From assembly GCF_003797825.1 (NCBI RefSeq), contig NZ_RKME01000003.1, forward strand, positions 124,001 through 188,000: a DNA stretch of 64,000 nt. Direction: 5' to 3'. Source of the DNA: Gordonia sp. OPL2. GTDB taxonomy: Bacteria > Actinomycetota > Actinomycetes > Mycobacteriales > Mycobacteriaceae. The position numbers and the translations under genes were made by a program. The notes below the pieces were generated by a model, which saw only the letters and a program-made list of their open reading frames with translations, ran no database searches and was not told the DNA's origin. Of the stretch, positions 25,801 to 34,273 are shown one piece after another. Within the stretch, counting starts at the first letter, position 1; each line of letters opens with the position of its first letter.

Positions 25801-27681
25801 GGTGGCCTGGTCCACCGTCATCCCGGCCGACAGCGTCACCCCGAACTCGTAAGCCCAGCACGACAACCGGTCGGTGCGGACGAGGTGGTACGGGTGCTCG
25901 TCGAGGACGTCGAGTCCGAGGCTGTGCAGGACGGGCAGCACATCGGTGAGAGTTGCCGACTCGTCGCACAGGTAGAGGGTGAACGTCCACCGCTCGTCGG
26001 CGAGGTCACGCTGGTGCACACTGTCGCCGATCGCTGCGCCCTCGACCGCCGCGGCGGCGTCGGAGACATCGTCGTCGTCGACGTCGCGGGTCAAGGTGAC
26101 GGTGACGCCTCCCGGTTCCAACTGGGTGACGTGGATGAGGTCCGCGAGTGCGTCGGCCGGTGTCCGCAGGTCCTTGTAGTCGTCCGGGATCGACGGGAGG
26201 ACCCGGAGAAGGGTGTCGACGCCCCCGTCCGGCCAACCGGTCGGTGTCGTCGGCCCGGACGCGGCCGCGCGGCCCAGCTCCCGCACGCGTTCGTCCCAGC
26301 TGCGGATGGCGTCGGCGAGTTCGGCCTGCATCGCCTCGTGGCGAACGCTGCCCGTGTCCAACGGCCCCAGTGACCGGGCGATCTCGGGGTCGACGCGGAC
26401 AAGGACCTGCAGCAGGGCGAGCGGCATCTCGCTGACCCGGGCGGTGTATTCGATCGCCGTCCCGCCGAGATGATCGAGCAGCGCCTCCTGCAACGTCAGC
26501 CGCGACTGCGTGTTGTACCGGTCGCGGGGCAGGTAGACCAGTGCCGCGGCCATCTCGCCGTCCGGGTCGGTGCGGACGAACAGGCGCAGCGATCGGGTGG
26601 CGACGGCGTCGAGCATCTCCTCGACGCGCCGGGACAGTTCGAGGTCCGACGCGGCGAACATCTCCACCAGCGGATAGTTCTGCAGCAGTTCCAGAATCGA
26701 CTGGCCTGCGAACGAGTCGTCGTCGAGGTTGGCCCGGCTGAGCACGCCACGCACCTTGGCCCGCAGCACCGGGATGTCGACCACGGTCTGATGCAGACCC
26801 GACGACGTGAAGGTGCCCAGGAACCGGTGCTCGCCGTCGGGCGACCCGGCGTCGTCGAAGGCGGGGATCTGCAGCAGCACCGGGAAGTCGGAGCGCTGGA
26901 TTCCCGTCTCGAGGTACACCCGCGAGACGCGGGGCAGCAGAGGAGGTTCGTCGGCGATCGGGAAGTCCGAGCGCACACGATCGGTCCGCCACACCCCGAG
27001 CCGGTCACCGTCGACGGTGCCGTCGGCGGTGACGCGGGCATAGGCCAGAGGCAGAAAATGATTGCCGGCGAACCAGGTCAGCAGGCGTGCGTACTCCTCG
27101 CGATCGCCCGCGAGCAGACCCGTCTCCAGTCCCACCGGGGCGTGCGCGCATTCCGCGGCACGTTCGGTGAGTCGGGCGCGCATCACGTCGACGTCGCGGT
27201 CGACGTCGGCGACCCGCCCGGTGACCTCGGCGATGTCGGCACGCAGGCGCGCGACGTCGACATCGGGTTGTCGGGACAGCGCCACCACGTAGATCCAGGA
27301 CTCGACGGCCGTCGAGTCGGTGTCGTCGCCGAAGTCCGACAACCTGCCGTCGGCGGATCGGATGACCGGGATGACGGGGTGATCGATCCTCGTCACCGTC
27401 AGGTCGTGGGCCTCGACCGTCGCCAGAACCGCCTCGACGAGCAGCGGCATGTCGTCGTTGACGACGACGACATCGATACCGCCTGATTCGGTCGAGGCCA
27501 CGTCGACGAGACGCTCGCCGGGATCTCGGCGCCGTGCGACCTCGAGATGTCGTCGGACGCGGGACACATCCTCGGGTTCGACCTCCGCCGGGTCCGGCGG
27601 CGGCACCTCACCCCCGAGGGACGACGACGAACTGAAGTAGCTCGCAATCGCTTGCGGCAGAAGCGAGGTCGTGTCCGGCAA
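22831..27681 (-). CDS. gdh: NAD-dependent glutamate dehydrogenase, large type
   Basis: This 1616-residue enzyme oxidatively deaminates glutamate to 2-oxoglutarate with NAD+. It belongs to the large L_180 class found in actinobacteria and proteobacteria (Rv2476c). N-terminal ACT-like regulatory segments are followed by the catalytic domain, with GGLRWSDRREDFRTE and VPVGAKGGF carrying the substrate Lys residues, and a long C-terminal domain. The start is an unusual TTG at 27681 with GGGGTGA about 8 nt upstream. In mycobacteria this enzyme is controlled by GarA binding; no garA is in the window. Confidence 0.95.
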   Translation of the reverse strand: MPDTTSLLPQAIASYFSSSSSLGGEVPPPDPAEVEPEDVSRVRRHLEVARRRDPGERLVDVASTESGGIDVVVVNDDMPLLVEAVLATVEAHDLTVTRIDHPVIPVIRSADGRLSDFGDDTDSTAVESWIYVVALSRQPDVDVARLRADIAEVTGRVADVDRDVDVMRARLTERAAECAHAPVGLETGLLAGDREEYARLLTWFAGNHFLPLAYARVTADGTVDGDRLGVWRTDRVRSDFPIADEPPLLPRVSRVYLETGIQRSDFPVLLQIPAFDDAGSPDGEHRFLGTFTSSGLHQTVVDIPVLRAKVRGVLSRANLDDDSFAGQSILELLQNYPLVEMFAASDLELSRRVEEMLDAVATRSLRLFVRTDPDGEMAAALVYLPRDRYNTQSRLTLQEALLDHLGGTAIEYTARVSEMPLALLQVLVRVDPEIARSLGPLDTGSVRHEAMQAELADAIRSWDERVRELGRAAASGPTTPTGWPDGGVDTLLRVLPSIPDDYKDLRTPADALADLIHVTQLEPGGVTVTLTRDVDDDDVSDAAAAVEGAAIGDSVHQRDLADERWTFTLYLCDESATLTDVLPVLHSLGLDVLDEHPYHLVRTDRLSCWAYEFGVTLSAGMTVDQATVGDLERRFTEAFAQIWRQNAEVDAFNELVIRCGLDWRSAAMLRAYGRYLRQCGFSYTTTHVASVLGGHRSVTRGLVALFASSFDPSFADDTHRDEVLEQLRRDVGEVISLDADRILSAFAAVVTATSRTNYYVTDDDGVHRPVMSFKLRPQEIPQAPQPTPMHEIFVYSPRVEGVHLRFGMVARGGLRWSDRREDFRTEILGLVKAQAVKNAVIVPVGAKGGFIVKRPPAATGDAGVDRDAVRTEGIACYRAFIAGLLDITDNIDHQSGSVVPASAVVRRDGDDAYLVVAADKGTASFSDIANEVAAHYGFWLGDAFASGGSAGYDHKEMGITARGAWESVKRHFREMGVDTQSEDFTVVGIGDMSGDVFGNGMLLSDHIRLVAAFDHRHVFVDPSPDAATSYRERARLFALPRSSWADYDTSLLSAGGGVWSRERKSIPVGGEMRAALGLADDVTELSPPELIRAVLLAPVDLLWNGGIGTYVKASTESDADVGDKANDAIRVNGDQLAAKVIGEGGNLGVTERGRIEFDLSGGRVNTDAMDNSAGVDCSDHEVNIKILLDSAVSSGEVGADDRNPLLESMTDEVADLVLADNISQNSELGFCRAYAQERVDVHVRLLADLARDHGVDLRLEALPQPAELRKRFAGELHRGLTSPELATVMAHVKLAAKADLLSTDLPDNEVFDHRLATYFPVPLRDRLTAQIRSHRLRREIVTTTLINDVVDRAGTTHLFRLGEATGSSTEESVRAYVVSSAVFGMDDIFERIVHASAPVAAIDEMMLYARRLVFRASRWLLAFRPQPLAMGAEITRYSGRVTELTALLDSWFGASSARDVDQRIAQYQNSGVPEDLAHDVAVSLHRFCLLDIIDAAEIADRDPVEVGELYFAVMEHFGLEDLLTAVSELDYGDRWHALARLALRDDMHGALRAVTLKILEVGEPDESAAEKIDEWEFSHASRLSRVRTMLADITESGALDLATLSVAARQLRSVIR

Positions 27682-27800
27682 CGGTATTCACCCCATCGCG
27701 ACAGGACCAGTGACCCGGGATCTCCGGCGTGTGTCCTGCTCTTGCGATGGTAGTGATCGTGACCGCATCGCGGTCGGCCTTCGCCGGGGTGTGTCCCCCG

Positions 27801-27863
27801 TGTCCCTCGCCGACCGTGCCCCGGATCTCGCCGACCGTGCCCCCGGTCTCGCCGATCGGGCAC
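27801..27863. repeat. 21-bp intergenic repeat cluster
   Basis: Two full units (27822-27842 and 27843-27863) and a partial one before them lie in the 196 bp between gdh and ettA. The core is TCTCGCCGAYCGTGCCC, the same family as at 3650-3738 and, in reverse complement, 30396-30486. Translated on this strand the unit gives a heptad of the type ISPTVPR, but there is no gene-like start or ribosome site. Confidence 0.7.
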
Positions 27864-27877
27864 GGCCGACCGATGGA

Positions 27878-29551
27878 TCAGTCGCGGGTCAGTTTGCGAT
27901 GCGTGACGCGGTGCGGACGTGCCGCGTCGGCACCGAGGCGCTCGACCTTGTTCGCCTCGTAGGCCTCGAAGTTGCCCTCGAACCAGAACCACTGTCCCTC
28001 GGCCACATTGCCCTCCCACGCCAGGATGTGGGTACAGGTGCGGTCCAGGAACCAGCGATCGTGCGAGATGACCACGGCGCAGCCGGGGAACTTCTCGAGG
28101 GCGTTCTCCAGTGAGCCGAGAGTCTCGACGTCGAGGTCGTTGGTCGGCTCGTCCAGCAGGATCAGGTTGCCGCCCTCTTTGAGGGTGAGCGCGAGGTTGA
28201 GCCGGTTCCGCTCACCACCGGAGAGCACCTCGGCACGCTTCTGCTGGTCCGGCCCCTTGAAACCGAAGGCGCTCACGTAGGCCCGCGACGGCATCTCGTT
28301 CTGGCCCACCTCGATGTAGTCGAGGCCGTCGGACACGACTTCCCAGACGTTCTTCTTCGGGTCGATGTTCGCGCGGTTCTGGTCGACGTAGCTCAACTTG
28401 ACGGTCTCGCCGACCTTCACGGTGCCCGAATCCGGCTCCTCGAGTCCGACGATGGTCTTGAACAGGGTCGTCTTGCCGACACCGTTGGGACCGATCACAC
28501 CGACGATGCCGTTGCGCGGCAGCGAGAACGACAGATCCTTGATCAGGACGCGGCCGTCGTAGCCCTTGTCGAGATTGTTGACCTCGACCACGACGTCTCC
28601 GAGGCGCGGCGGTGTCGGGATCTGGATCTCTTCGAAGTCGAGCTTGCGTGTCTTCTCGGCCTCCGCCGCCATCTCCTCGTAGCGGGCCAGGCGGGCCTTG
28701 TTCTTGGTCTGGCGCGCCTTGGCACCGGACCGGACCCACGCGAGCTCCTCCTTCAGCCGCCGCTGCAGCTTCTGGTCCTTCTTTCCCTGGACCTCGAGGC
28801 GTTCGGCCTTCTTCTCCAGGTATGTCGAGTAGTTGCCCTCGTACGGGTGCAGCTTGCCGCGGTCGACCTCGCAGATCCAGCCGGCCACGTGATCGAGGAA
28901 GTACCGGTCGTGGGTCACGGCGAGCACGGCGCCCGGGTAGGACGCCAGGAACTGCTCGAGCCAGAGCACGCTCTCGGCGTCGAGATGGTTGGTCGGCTCG
29001 TCGAGCAGCAGCAGGTCCGGCTTCTGCAGCAGCAGCTTGCACAGGGCCACTCGGCGACGCTCACCACCGGACAGGTGGGTGACCGGCGAGTCGCCGGGCG
29101 GGCATCGCAACGCGTCCATGGCCTGCTCGAGCTGCGAGTCGAGGTCCCAGGCGTCGTTGTTGTCGAGGTCCTCCTGGAGCTTGCCCATCTCCTCCATGAG
29201 CTCATCGGAGTAATCGGTGGCGAGCTTCTCGGCGATCTCGTTGAAACGGTCGAGCTTGACCTTGATCTCGCCCATCCCCTCCTCGACGTTCTCCTTGACC
29301 GTCTTCTCCTCGTTGAGCGGTGGCTCCTGCAGGAGGATTCCGACGGTCGCGTCGGGGTCGAGGAAGGCCTCGCCGTTCGACGGCTGGTCGAGGCCCGCCA
29401 TGATCTTCAGGATCGATGACTTGCCGGCGCCGTTGGGGCCGACGACGCCGATCTTGGCGCCCGGGTAGAACGACATGGTGACGTCGTCGAGGATGACCTT
29501 GTCGCCGTGCGCCTTGCGAACCTTCTTCATCGTGTAGATGAACTCAGCCAC
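27878..29551 (-). CDS. ettA: ABC-F translational throttle EttA
   Basis: This cytoplasmic ABC-F ATPase (557 residues) acts at the ribosomal E site. It has two ATPase domains: first Walker A GPNGAGKSS (Lys44) with LSGGERRRVAL, second Walker A GPNGVGKTT with LSGGERNRLNL. Between them are the arm and the basic linker (residues about 240-305, rich in Lys/Arg). GTG 29551 (VAEFIYTMKK) is chosen because AAGGAG sits 6 nt upstream. There are no membrane segments. It matches Rv2477c in position. Confidence 0.95.
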   Translation of the reverse strand: MAEFIYTMKKVRKAHGDKVILDDVTMSFYPGAKIGVVGPNGAGKSSILKIMAGLDQPSNGEAFLDPDATVGILLQEPPLNEEKTVKENVEEGMGEIKVKLDRFNEIAEKLATDYSDELMEEMGKLQEDLDNNDAWDLDSQLEQAMDALRCPPGDSPVTHLSGGERRRVALCKLLLQKPDLLLLDEPTNHLDAESVLWLEQFLASYPGAVLAVTHDRYFLDHVAGWICEVDRGKLHPYEGNYSTYLEKKAERLEVQGKKDQKLQRRLKEELAWVRSGAKARQTKNKARLARYEEMAAEAEKTRKLDFEEIQIPTPPRLGDVVVEVNNLDKGYDGRVLIKDLSFSLPRNGIVGVIGPNGVGKTTLFKTIVGLEEPDSGTVKVGETVKLSYVDQNRANIDPKKNVWEVVSDGLDYIEVGQNEMPSRAYVSAFGFKGPDQQKRAEVLSGGERNRLNLALTLKEGGNLILLDEPTNDLDVETLGSLENALEKFPGCAVVISHDRWFLDRTCTHILAWEGNVAEGQWFWFEGNFEAYEANKVERLGADAARPHRVTHRKLTRD

Positions 29552-29759
29552 AGAAAACTCCTTCAGACCTGCTCGGTGCCCGCTGGGATGGTCAGCAGTG
29601 ATTGCTCCGGTGCACGCGGGAAGCGTGCACACACGACCACCAGCCTAGTGGGCAGCGATCATCACGCGATCCCCCGGTGACCGGCGCGCGCCGTCGGCGG
29701 CGGCCACGGGCCCGGTCGGGTGGCGCCCCCGACGCTGCACGCCACCCGGCCGGTGCACC

Positions 29760-30227
29760 TCAGGCCGCGGTCTTCGCCTCGGCGATCGCGCGATCGTCGT
29801 CGGCGCGCACGGGTTCCCCGAGACGCCCGCTGTCCACGGCCGTGATGGCCGGCGTGCGCTCACCGCCCGAGGGTCCCTCGAAGGACACGACACACCGGCT
29901 GAGGTCGAGACCGACCGCGTTGGCCGTCATCTCGAGATCGGCACGACGCTCACCATCCGCGGTGGTGTACTCGTTGGTCTTGATCTGCCCGTGCGCGATC
30001 ACCGGGCGTCCCTTGGCGATCGCCGAGCCCACGCCGGCAAGCAGTCGCCGCCAGCAGCTGACGGTCAGATACAGCGTCGGTCCGTCGATCCATTCCTGAG
30101 TGCGTTTGTCGATGCGGCGCGAGTTGCAGGCGACCCGGAACGAGATCACCTCTTCCCCGCCGTTGGTCTGCCGGCGTCGCGGTTCGGACACCACTGTCCC
30201 GATGACGGTCGTATAGGTCTCGTACAT
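29760..30227 (-). CDS. ssb: Single-stranded DNA-binding protein (second SSB type)
   Basis: This 155-residue OB-fold protein begins MYETYTTVIGTVVSEPRRRQ. The core contains VISFRVACNSRR, WIDGPTLYLTVSCWRRLL and GRPVIAHGQIKTNEY, typical of SSB. The C-terminal tail (AIAEAKTAA) lacks the acidic DxxDDIPF tip of the main replicative SSB. This suggests a paralogue, like Rv2478c in mycobacteria, with reduced binding to SSB-partner proteins. GAGGAG lies 5 nt before ATG 30227. The frame is open to 30485 only because the 21-bp repeats preserve it. Confidence 0.88.
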   Translation of the reverse strand: MYETYTTVIGTVVSEPRRRQTNGGEEVISFRVACNSRRIDKRTQEWIDGPTLYLTVSCWRRLLAGVGSAIAKGRPVIAHGQIKTNEYTTADGERRADLEMTANAVGLDLSRCVVSFEGPSGGERTPAITAVDSGRLGEPVRADDDRAIAEAKTAA

Positions 30228-30395
30228 GTCGGCTCCTCGGGTTCTCCCTCGCCACGGGTTGTCGTGGCTGCAGCCAGCTTCGAGCACGACAGCCGTGATG
30301 CACGGTCCGAGAGAACATCTGTGGACAACTCGACCCCGATGCGTGCCCTCGGGATGGGCGATCGAGTTCGTCTGATGCCGGGGGCAGCGCGGCCC

Positions 30396-30486
30396 GGACA
30401 CGATCGGCGAGATTCTGGACACGATCGGCGAGATTATGGGCACGATCGGCGAGATTATGGGCACGATCGGCGAGATTCTGGGCACG
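30396..30486. repeat. Four tandem 21-bp repeats
   Basis: Four units run head to tail (30396-30416, 30417-30437, 30438-30458, 30459-30479) plus 7 bases of a fifth. The consensus is GGRCACGATCGGCGAGATTMT. They fill the space between the CopD-CtaG gene stop (30499) and the ssb promoter region; the rest of this 271-bp interval shows nothing else. The units are nearly identical, suggesting recent tandem expansion. Confidence 0.85.
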
Positions 30487-30498
30487 CGGCGGTGGGTG

Positions 30499-32526
30499 TC
30501 AGGAACGCTTGTTGAGCTCTTTCAGCATCTCGTTGTACCCCTCGAGATCGGCGTCGTGATCGCGCAGGGCACGGCGGTCATACCGTCTCGCCTGCCGTTC
30601 GTCCTGCCGTCGCCACTGCACCAGCAGTGCCAGCATGATCACGACGAGCGGGATCTCGCCCGCGGCCCACGCGATGCCACCACCGACCCGCTGATCATCG
30701 AACAGGTCGTAGTTCCACGGAAGATTCAGATTGCGGTAGTAGGCCTCGGCGATGACCGCGCTCGTCATCATCAGGGCGACACCGAAGAACGCATGGAACG
30801 GCAGCGAACCCCAGACGATGCCGAGCTTGGCGACCGGAGACACCTGTCGCGGGGCCGGATCGATCCCGATCACCAACCAGTAGAACAGGTAGCCGCTGAG
30901 GAGGAAGTGCAGATTCATGAGCAGGTGCGCGGCGTGATACTGCACCACCGCGTCGAACAGACCACCCAGGTAGAGCGCGTAGAAACTGCCGACGAACAGC
31001 ACCGCCGCGATGGCCGGATGGGTGAGGAAACGCGACGGCGGACTGTGGATCGCGGTCTGGATCCATTCGCGCGGACCGGGCGGATTGCCCCGGCCGGCCG
31101 GCGGCAGCGCCCGCAGCGCAAGCGTGACCGGCCCGCCGAGTACCAATAGCACCGGAACCATCATCGACATGATCATGTGCGAGATCATGTGGATGCTGAA
31201 CATCGCCGGCGAGTAGCGTCCCAAGCCCGACGACGTCGCGAAGAGCAGCAGTAGGCACCCCAGGATCCACGCCACCGTCCGACCGACCGGCCAGGCATCG
31301 CCGCGACGGCGCAGTCGCAGGACACCCCGCAGGTAGACGGCCGCGAGAACGACCGCGAGGGTGCCGAACATGAGGTCGAAACGCCAGTCGACGAGGATGC
31401 GCGCAAAGGTGGGCGGCCCGTCGATGTCGTAGCCGATGGTCGACTCGACCGCGGAGATGTCCGCGTTCTCCCCGGCCGGCGGCGGCGTCCGTGACAGCCC
31501 GACGGCGAGACCGAACGTCACGGCGAACACCAGCGTCTCGACGATGCCGAAACGCACGAACACCGATCGCGCGGCGGATTCGTCCTCGAGGCGCGCGATC
31601 GTGACCCGACGGTGCCAGGCACCGAGGCCGCCGAGAACGACCAGCGCGGCGACCTTGGCGAGCACCAACTGCCCGTAGATGTCGGTGAACAGATCGCCGA
31701 GCGGCACACGGACCAGCGCGTTGATCACGCCGCTGACGCCGACGACGACGATGCACCAGAACGCCACACGCGAGAACCGCCGCACCGCCAGTACCCGCCA
31801 CCGCCCGTTCGCCAGCGCATACGTGACCACCGCGAACAGTCCGCCCATCCACAGGGTCGCGCCCACGATGTGCAAGATGAGGCTGTTGGTGGCGATGTCG
31901 TGATTGCCGCCGGTCGACGAGTGACCGGCGAGCGCCGCGGGCATCAGACTCAACACGACGAGGCCGATCACCGCGACCGACCATCCCCAGCGCAGGATGA
32001 TGCGGGCCACGGCGGCGGCCGCGATCGCGAAGATCGCCGTCCAGAGCCACGTGCGGGCGTCGGCGACCTGGGAGTAGGCGTTGATCAGATTCGACGGCTG
32101 CAGTGTTGTCGCCAACGGCTGGCCACTGACATTCGAGATCGACAGCGGGATCAGCAGGACGGCGCACACACTCCACGTCAGCGCCGCCGTCGCCGCGATC
32201 CGGATGGCCCGATAGCCGCCGACGTCGAGCACCCCATCGCGCTGTGGGGGGACGAAGAATGTCGCGAACACCGCCGAACCGAGGGCGATCGCGGCACTGA
32301 CCTCGCCGATCGCGGTCACCGTCGGGACGCCGTAGGTGGTCAGCCAGCCGGGATCGGGGACGCCTGCCAGACGGACGGCCGAGGCCGCCGACAACGCGGT
32401 CACGATGATCGCCACGATCCCGGCGAGCCACCCGAGCGCCCAGGAGAGGCCCGCCACCGCGCCGCGCTGCTCCTGCATCGCGTCCCGGCCGGGCTCGGCC
32501 GGGGCTGTCGGCGTCGCGCTGGTCAT
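30499..32526 (-). CDS. CopD-CtaG fusion: copper/cytochrome oxidase assembly membrane protein
   Basis: This 675-residue polytopic membrane protein has two parts. The N-terminal part (about 1-335) has eight to nine helices with HSSTGGNHD and HIVGATLWMGGL, as in CopD copper proteins. The C-terminal part (about 370-650) is a caa3_CtaG domain with MFSIHMISHMIMSM and YHAAHLLMNLHFLLSGYLF, rich in membrane His and Met residues that can bind copper. The fusion is common in Mycobacteriales (Rv0102 type). The likely role is delivery of copper to cytochrome oxidase. A TACAGT hexamer on the minus strand, 6 nt before the ATG, suggests a leaderless message. Confidence 0.9.
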   Translation of the reverse strand: MTSATPTAPAEPGRDAMQEQRGAVAGLSWALGWLAGIVAIIVTALSAASAVRLAGVPDPGWLTTYGVPTVTAIGEVSAAIALGSAVFATFFVPPQRDGVLDVGGYRAIRIAATAALTWSVCAVLLIPLSISNVSGQPLATTLQPSNLINAYSQVADARTWLWTAIFAIAAAAVARIILRWGWSVAVIGLVVLSLMPAALAGHSSTGGNHDIATNSLILHIVGATLWMGGLFAVVTYALANGRWRVLAVRRFSRVAFWCIVVVGVSGVINALVRVPLGDLFTDIYGQLVLAKVAALVVLGGLGAWHRRVTIARLEDESAARSVFVRFGIVETLVFAVTFGLAVGLSRTPPPAGENADISAVESTIGYDIDGPPTFARILVDWRFDLMFGTLAVVLAAVYLRGVLRLRRRGDAWPVGRTVAWILGCLLLLFATSSGLGRYSPAMFSIHMISHMIMSMMVPVLLVLGGPVTLALRALPPAGRGNPPGPREWIQTAIHSPPSRFLTHPAIAAVLFVGSFYALYLGGLFDAVVQYHAAHLLMNLHFLLSGYLFYWLVIGIDPAPRQVSPVAKLGIVWGSLPFHAFFGVALMMTSAVIAEAYYRNLNLPWNYDLFDDQRVGGGIAWAAGEIPLVVIMLALLVQWRRQDERQARRYDRRALRDHDADLEGYNEMLKELNKRS

Positions 32527-32532
32527 GGATCA

Positions 32533-32552
32533 ACTGTAGGACGGGATATACT
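32533..32552. promoter_or_regulatory. Divergent -10 elements for CopD-CtaG and tRNA-Arg
   Basis: TACAGT on the minus strand (32533-32538) is 6 nt before the CopD-CtaG ATG. TATACT on the plus strand (32547-32552) would start transcription about 23 nt before tRNA-Arg. -35 elements are not clear. Confidence 0.5.
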
Positions 32553-32581
32553 CGCCTCCGCTGCCGCCCCGAGTGGCACAT

Positions 32582-32655
32582 GCCTCCGTAGCTCAGGTGG
32601 ATAGAGCAAGGGCCTTCTAATCCCTAGGTCGCAGGTTCGAGTCCTGCCGGGGGCA
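32582..32655 (+). tRNA. tRNA-Arg (TCT)
   Basis: It folds as a cloverleaf. The acceptor arm GCCTCCG pairs with CGGGGGC, followed by discriminator A; the D arm is GCTC/GAGC. The anticodon loop CTTCTAA gives anticodon TCT, and the T arm is GCAGG-TTCGAGT-CCTGC. The base pair closing the anticodon stem is C-T, a mismatch. No CCA is encoded. It is read from a TATACT hexamer at 32547. Confidence 0.95.
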
Positions 32656-32666
32656 CACCCGACCGT

Positions 32667-32698
32667 GGGAGCGGACGTATCTGCTTGCGTCCGCTCCC
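32667..32698 (+). terminator. Terminator of tRNA-Arg
   Basis: An 11-bp perfect stem (GGGAGCGGACG with CGTCCGCTCCC) encloses a 10-base loop, starting 12 nt after the tRNA. Confidence 0.75.
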
Positions 32699-32735
32699 CG
32701 ATCCGGTGAGCACCGCCTGTTGCGATCGCACGACC

Positions 32736-33266
32736 TCAGAACGTGCCGGTGACCACGTTGGTGGTCTGCACCCGGGGTGCGCAGTCGCCGTCGACGAATC
32801 GCACGCGCACGAAGATCTCGTCGCGGCCATCCCGATCCTCATCCAGCACACGGCTCGGGACGACGATCTCCCGGAGGTACTCGAGACCCCGGTCGGAGGC
32901 CCGGAGGAACCCTTCGGTGCCGACCGACGTCCCCGGGAAGTTGCGGTCGTAGAGATACTGCTCCTTCCCGTCATCACCGAGAACGATGTAATGCATTCCA
33001 CCGCAGCCTCTGTCGTTGATGTGGGTCACGAAGCCGACGGCATCGGCTCGTTGCATCGGATAGAGACCGTAGATGATGATCCGGTTCTTGCCGGCGCCGG
33101 TGACGTTCTGGTCGACGATCGACAGCGTGGCACCCGGTGTGCGGGCCGGTGCCGCCGACGCCGTCGACCCCACCTGGGCGGTCAGCCCGACCGCCACGGT
33201 CAACGTCGCGGCCGCGGCGAGACCCGACACGACATTCCGACGAGATGTGCTGCGTTGCCGTGTCAT
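32736..33266 (-). CDS. Exported protein of unknown function
   Basis: This 176-residue protein has a signal peptide (MTRQRSTSRRNVVSGLAAAA, then a hydrophobic stretch to about ASAA at 39). Twin Arg at 9-10 with NVVSG is a weak Tat-like pattern. The mature part is beta-rich, with two Cys (88 and 162) that could form a disulphide and the acidic loop DEDRDGRDE. Its start overlaps the upstream methyltransferase stop as ATGA (33263-33266), so they are co-translated. I do not recognise the family. Confidence 0.75.
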   Translation of the reverse strand: MTRQRSTSRRNVVSGLAAAATLTVAVGLTAQVGSTASAAPARTPGATLSIVDQNVTGAGKNRIIIYGLYPMQRADAVGFVTHINDRGCGGMHYIVLGDDGKEQYLYDRNFPGTSVGTEGFLRASDRGLEYLREIVVPSRVLDEDRDGRDEIFVRVRFVDGDCAPRVQTTNVVTGTF

Positions 33267-34081
33267 GACCGCACCGCCTCGACGAGGCGATACTCCCAGT
33301 CGATCGAGATCCCACCGACGATGCGCGTCTGTCGCGATTCCGCGAGTGCGATCAGGTCGGCGCGCAGCGACGCGCGGCCATCGTCGTCGAGGGTGGACGC
33401 CGCAGAGAAGGTCGGTCCGTAATACCCCAGGAACAGGTCCGCGAACTCGTCCGCATCGGTGAATCGAACGGTCAGCGTGCCGGTGTGTGACCGCAGGGAT
33501 GCGACGCGGTCGCCGAACAACGATGCGACATGGCCCTCCTCGCCCCACAGGGTCGCCGGGCGGGCACCGGGCGGTGGTGCCACATGCTTGCCGACGGCGG
33601 CGAGCATGCCACCGACGAAACCGTCCGAGGTCCAGCTCGTCACCACGATCCGGCCACCGGGTCGCACGACGCGTGCCAGTTCGCGCGCGGCCTGATCGTG
33701 GTCGGCGGCGAACATGATGCCGATCGTCGAGATGCCGACGTCGAAAGCGCCGTTGCCGAACGGCAACACCTCGGCAGGCGCCTCGACGAAGTCGACGTCG
33801 AGACACTCGGCCGCGGCACGCCTCCGGGCGATCTCGAGGAGCGTCGGAACGTAGTCGATGGCGGTCACCCGGCCACCTTGACGGGCTGCGGCGAGAGCCG
33901 AGTGTCCGGTGCCGGTGGCGACGTCGAGCACATGCTCGTCGGGAACGATTGCCGCGGTCGCCACGGTCCGCTCGTTGACCGGAACGGTGAGCGCGGCGAT
34001 GCGGTTGTAATCACCGCTGCTCCACACCTTCTGTTGTCGCGCCCGCAGAGCGACGCGATCCGGGGATACTGAGGTTGTCAT
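33263..34081 (-). CDS. Class I SAM-dependent methyltransferase
   Basis: This cytoplasmic methyltransferase has 272 residues from ATG 34081, chosen because GGAG lies 6 nt upstream. SAM motif I is VLDVATGTGHSAL, motif II has AIDYVP, and motif IV is FDVGISTIGIMF. It is of the ubiquinone/menaquinone-methyltransferase-like (UbiE-related) group by motif, but the substrate is unknown. It is translationally coupled to the exported protein downstream and diverges from the LuxR-type regulator across 192 bp, which may regulate it. Confidence 0.88.
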   Translation of the reverse strand: MTTSVSPDRVALRARQQKVWSSGDYNRIAALTVPVNERTVATAAIVPDEHVLDVATGTGHSALAAARQGGRVTAIDYVPTLLEIARRRAAAECLDVDFVEAPAEVLPFGNGAFDVGISTIGIMFAADHDQAARELARVVRPGGRIVVTSWTSDGFVGGMLAAVGKHVAPPPGARPATLWGEEGHVASLFGDRVASLRSHTGTLTVRFTDADEFADLFLGYYGPTFSAASTLDDDGRASLRADLIALAESRQTRIVGGISIDWEYRLVEAVRS

Positions 34082-34261
34082 CGGATCTCCATCCGTGAGG
34101 GGGACGACAGTGTTCCTGTCGCTCACCGACCGAAGTGCCGGTGTGTCATCCACGATCGGTCCGACGGCAGGTCACCGGCATCGGGAGCCGCCTCCTATCT
34201 TCGTCACCGCACCTCCCGTCCGGCATGGGCAGAGATCCCTACGTGTCCGATTCGTCGGGCC

Positions 34262-34267
34262 TACACT
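34262..34267 (+). promoter_or_regulatory. -10 element of the STAND/LuxR regulator
   Basis: TACACT ends 6 nt before GTG 34274. No ribosome site is present, so the transcript is probably leaderless. Confidence 0.5.
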
Positions 34268-34273
34268 CGGTGG

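Noticed and set aside
30228..30485. N-terminal extension of SSB
   Set aside because: The frame is open only because of the 21-bp repeats; SSB homology begins at MYETYTT with GAGGAG before it.
30396..30486. CRISPR-like array
   Set aside because: The 21-bp units are directly adjacent, with no unique spacers and no cas genes nearby.
33267..33806. Upstream extension of the exported protein gene (32736-33266)
   Set aside because: This stretch encodes the methyltransferase in another frame; the signal peptide starts at ATG 33266.
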